Part shown: positions 63,180-64,000 of the stretch, in pieces | How the letters are laid out: each line of letters opens with the position of its first letter | How positions within the stretch are numbered: the stretch's first letter is position 1 | NCBI RefSeq assembly: GCF_014873495.1 | Contig: NZ_JADBGF010000001.1 | Location: 10,230,001 to 10,294,000, forward strand | Source of the DNA: Streptomyces stelliscabiei | GTDB lineage: Bacteria > Actinomycetota > Actinomycetes > Streptomycetales > Streptomycetaceae | Reading direction: 5' to 3' | DNA: 64,000 nt | The notes under the pieces: generated by a model | Told to the model about the DNA's origin: nothing | Database searches by the model: none | Seen by the model: the letters and a program-made list of their open reading frames with translations, nothing else | Made by a program: the position numbers and the translations under genes

Positions 63180-64000
63180 CTACCGGTTGGCCGTGAGGAA
63201 GTCCTCCAGGATCTCGACAAACCGCGCCGGCTGCTCCTCGGCCGGGTAATGGCCGCAGTCGTCGAGGACGACCCCCGTGACGTCGTCGGCCGCCAGCCGC
63301 ATCGTCTGGGCGGCGCTCGCGCCGCTCCACAGCGCGCCGCCGAGGGCGAGCACCGGCAGCGTCAGCGGGGTCCTGCTGCGCTGCTCGTTCTGCGCGATCG
63401 TCTCGTCCAGCGCCCGGTAGTACGCGAAGCTCGCCCGCAGCGCGCGAGGATCCGCGGCGATCGCGTCGACGTAGACGTCGACGGCGTACGCGGGTATCGC
63501 GGTCCGCGTGGCGGCCTTGGTGGCGAACTGCCAGCCGAAGAAGAGCCGCTCCCGTCCCCGGACCAGTTCCTCGTTGAGGCCGGTGAGCCGGTTGAAGCCG
63601 AACTGCCAGAGCTTCAGGTTGACCGCGTCCGGGCCGAAGAACGGCGGGGACGGCGTGAGACCGGGGATCACTGCTTCGACGATGGCGAGCCGGCCCACCC
63701 GCTCGGGGCGATCGGCGGCGAGGGCGTATCCGGTCCACGTGCCGATGTCGTGGCCGACCACGTCGAACCGGTCGTGCCCGAGCGCGGCCATCAACGCGAC
63801 CAGATCGGCGGCCAGCGTGCCGGCGTCGTACCCGTCGTCGGGCTTGTCGGAGAGGCCGGTCCCGCGCGAGTCGACGGCGACGACGGTGTGCCGGCGGGCG
63901 AGCGCGGGCATCACCTCCCGCCAGGCGTACCAGGTCTGGGGCCACCCGCCTATCAGCATCAGCGCCGGGCCCACCCCACCGGTGACCGCGTGCAGCCGCA
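63180..64000 (-). CDS. Alpha/beta hydrolase (epoxide hydrolase/dehalogenase-like), 5'-partial
   Basis: The frame is open to the right window edge, where it reads RLHAVTGGVGPALMLIGGWP, so the N-terminal 20-30 residues are missing. The oxyanion region is GGWPQTWYAWREVMP. The nucleophile elbow VGHDIGTWTG carries Asp rather than Ser, the form used by epoxide hydrolases and haloalkane dehalogenases. The catalytic His is in DDCGHYPAEEQP. Cytosolic, as far as visible. It probably opens epoxides, but other Asp-nucleophile hydrolases are possible. Confidence 0.85.
   Translation of the reverse strand, partial: RLHAVTGGVGPALMLIGGWPQTWYAWREVMPALARRHTVVAVDSRGTGLSDKPDDGYDAGTLAADLVALMAALGHDRFDVVGHDIGTWTGYALAADRPERVGRLAIVEAVIPGLTPSPPFFGPDAVNLKLWQFGFNRLTGLNEELVRGRERLFFGWQFATKAATRTAIPAYAVDVYVDAIAADPRALRASFAYYRALDETIAQNEQRSRTPLTLPVLALGGALWSGASAAQTMRLAADDVTGVVLDDCGHYPAEEQPARFVEILEDFLTANR

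Overview
The window is very GC-rich and most genes show the third-position G/C bias, GTG starts and G-rich Shine-Dalgarno sequences of Streptomyces or a close relative. Supporting content includes a remnant resembling the telomere-associated protein Tap, secreted GH62 and GH43 arabinoxylan enzymes, a Tat-type secreted fructanase and several actinobacterial insertion sequences. Many gene fragments and IS remnants suggest an accessory region, such as a linear chromosome arm. That placement is inference.

Layout. 1-1377 (minus) is a caspase-fold protease running off the left edge. 1.8-4.6 kb is an ISL3 element split by a complete IS3 element, followed by a truncated SMI1/KNR4-like gene. 5.2-6.6 kb holds a PadR regulator with small membrane proteins and three copies of one candidate operator. 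7.0-9.2 kb is debris: TPR and Tap fragments, an orphan CRISPR-like repeat and IS6 ends. 9.5-17.2 kb is a potassium-uptake block: an APC transporter of KimA type, kdpFABC, and a kdpE cut off after its receiver domain with no kdpD. A decayed IS110 follows. 18.7-25.3 kb carries a VOC protein, a damaged methyltransferase, a GH43-CBM6 enzyme, a GH43 C-terminal-domain remnant, a decayed IS21 and a CBM13-GH62 arabinofuranosidase. 25.4-26.7 kb is a patchwork of amidohydrolase, pabB and folD pieces, then a hypothetical gene and a Uma2-type nuclease.

28.3-34.8 kb is a catabolic cluster: TetR, a metallo-beta-lactamase-fold hydrolase, an MFS transporter, an FAH-family hydrolase, both subunits of a 3-oxoacid CoA-transferase, and a 5'-truncated TetR. 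35.0-50.2 kb is a fructan-utilisation locus: a PfkB sugar kinase divergent from a LacI regulator, a complete five-gene peptide-type (Opp/Dpp-like) ABC transporter, and three GH32 enzymes. One GH32 is a 1190-residue Tat-exported protein and two look cytoplasmic. A scar of a different, CUT1-type sugar permease lies between the GH32 genes. The likely scheme is outside hydrolysis of fructan, uptake of short oligomers, inside hydrolysis, and phosphorylation of fructose, under LacI control.

50.5-53.4 kb contains a tRNA-Met 3' fragment, 120-bp-spaced direct repeats, and an IS6 element that has cut a DUF418 gene and an FAD oxidoreductase. 54.1-58.6 kb is a LysR regulator divergent from a SnoaL-like protein, a type II NADH dehydrogenase-like flavoprotein and two NAD(P)-binding proteins, with 17-bp iterons in the promoter gap. 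59.2-59.4 kb is a short degenerate CRISPR-like array without cas genes. An intact IS110 sits in IS3 debris at 59.5-61.1 kb. The right end holds a TetR/DUF1772 divergent pair with two matching operators, several remnants and a 5'-partial alpha/beta hydrolase. The two IS110 copies share a conserved noncoding leader that is a good bridge-RNA candidate.
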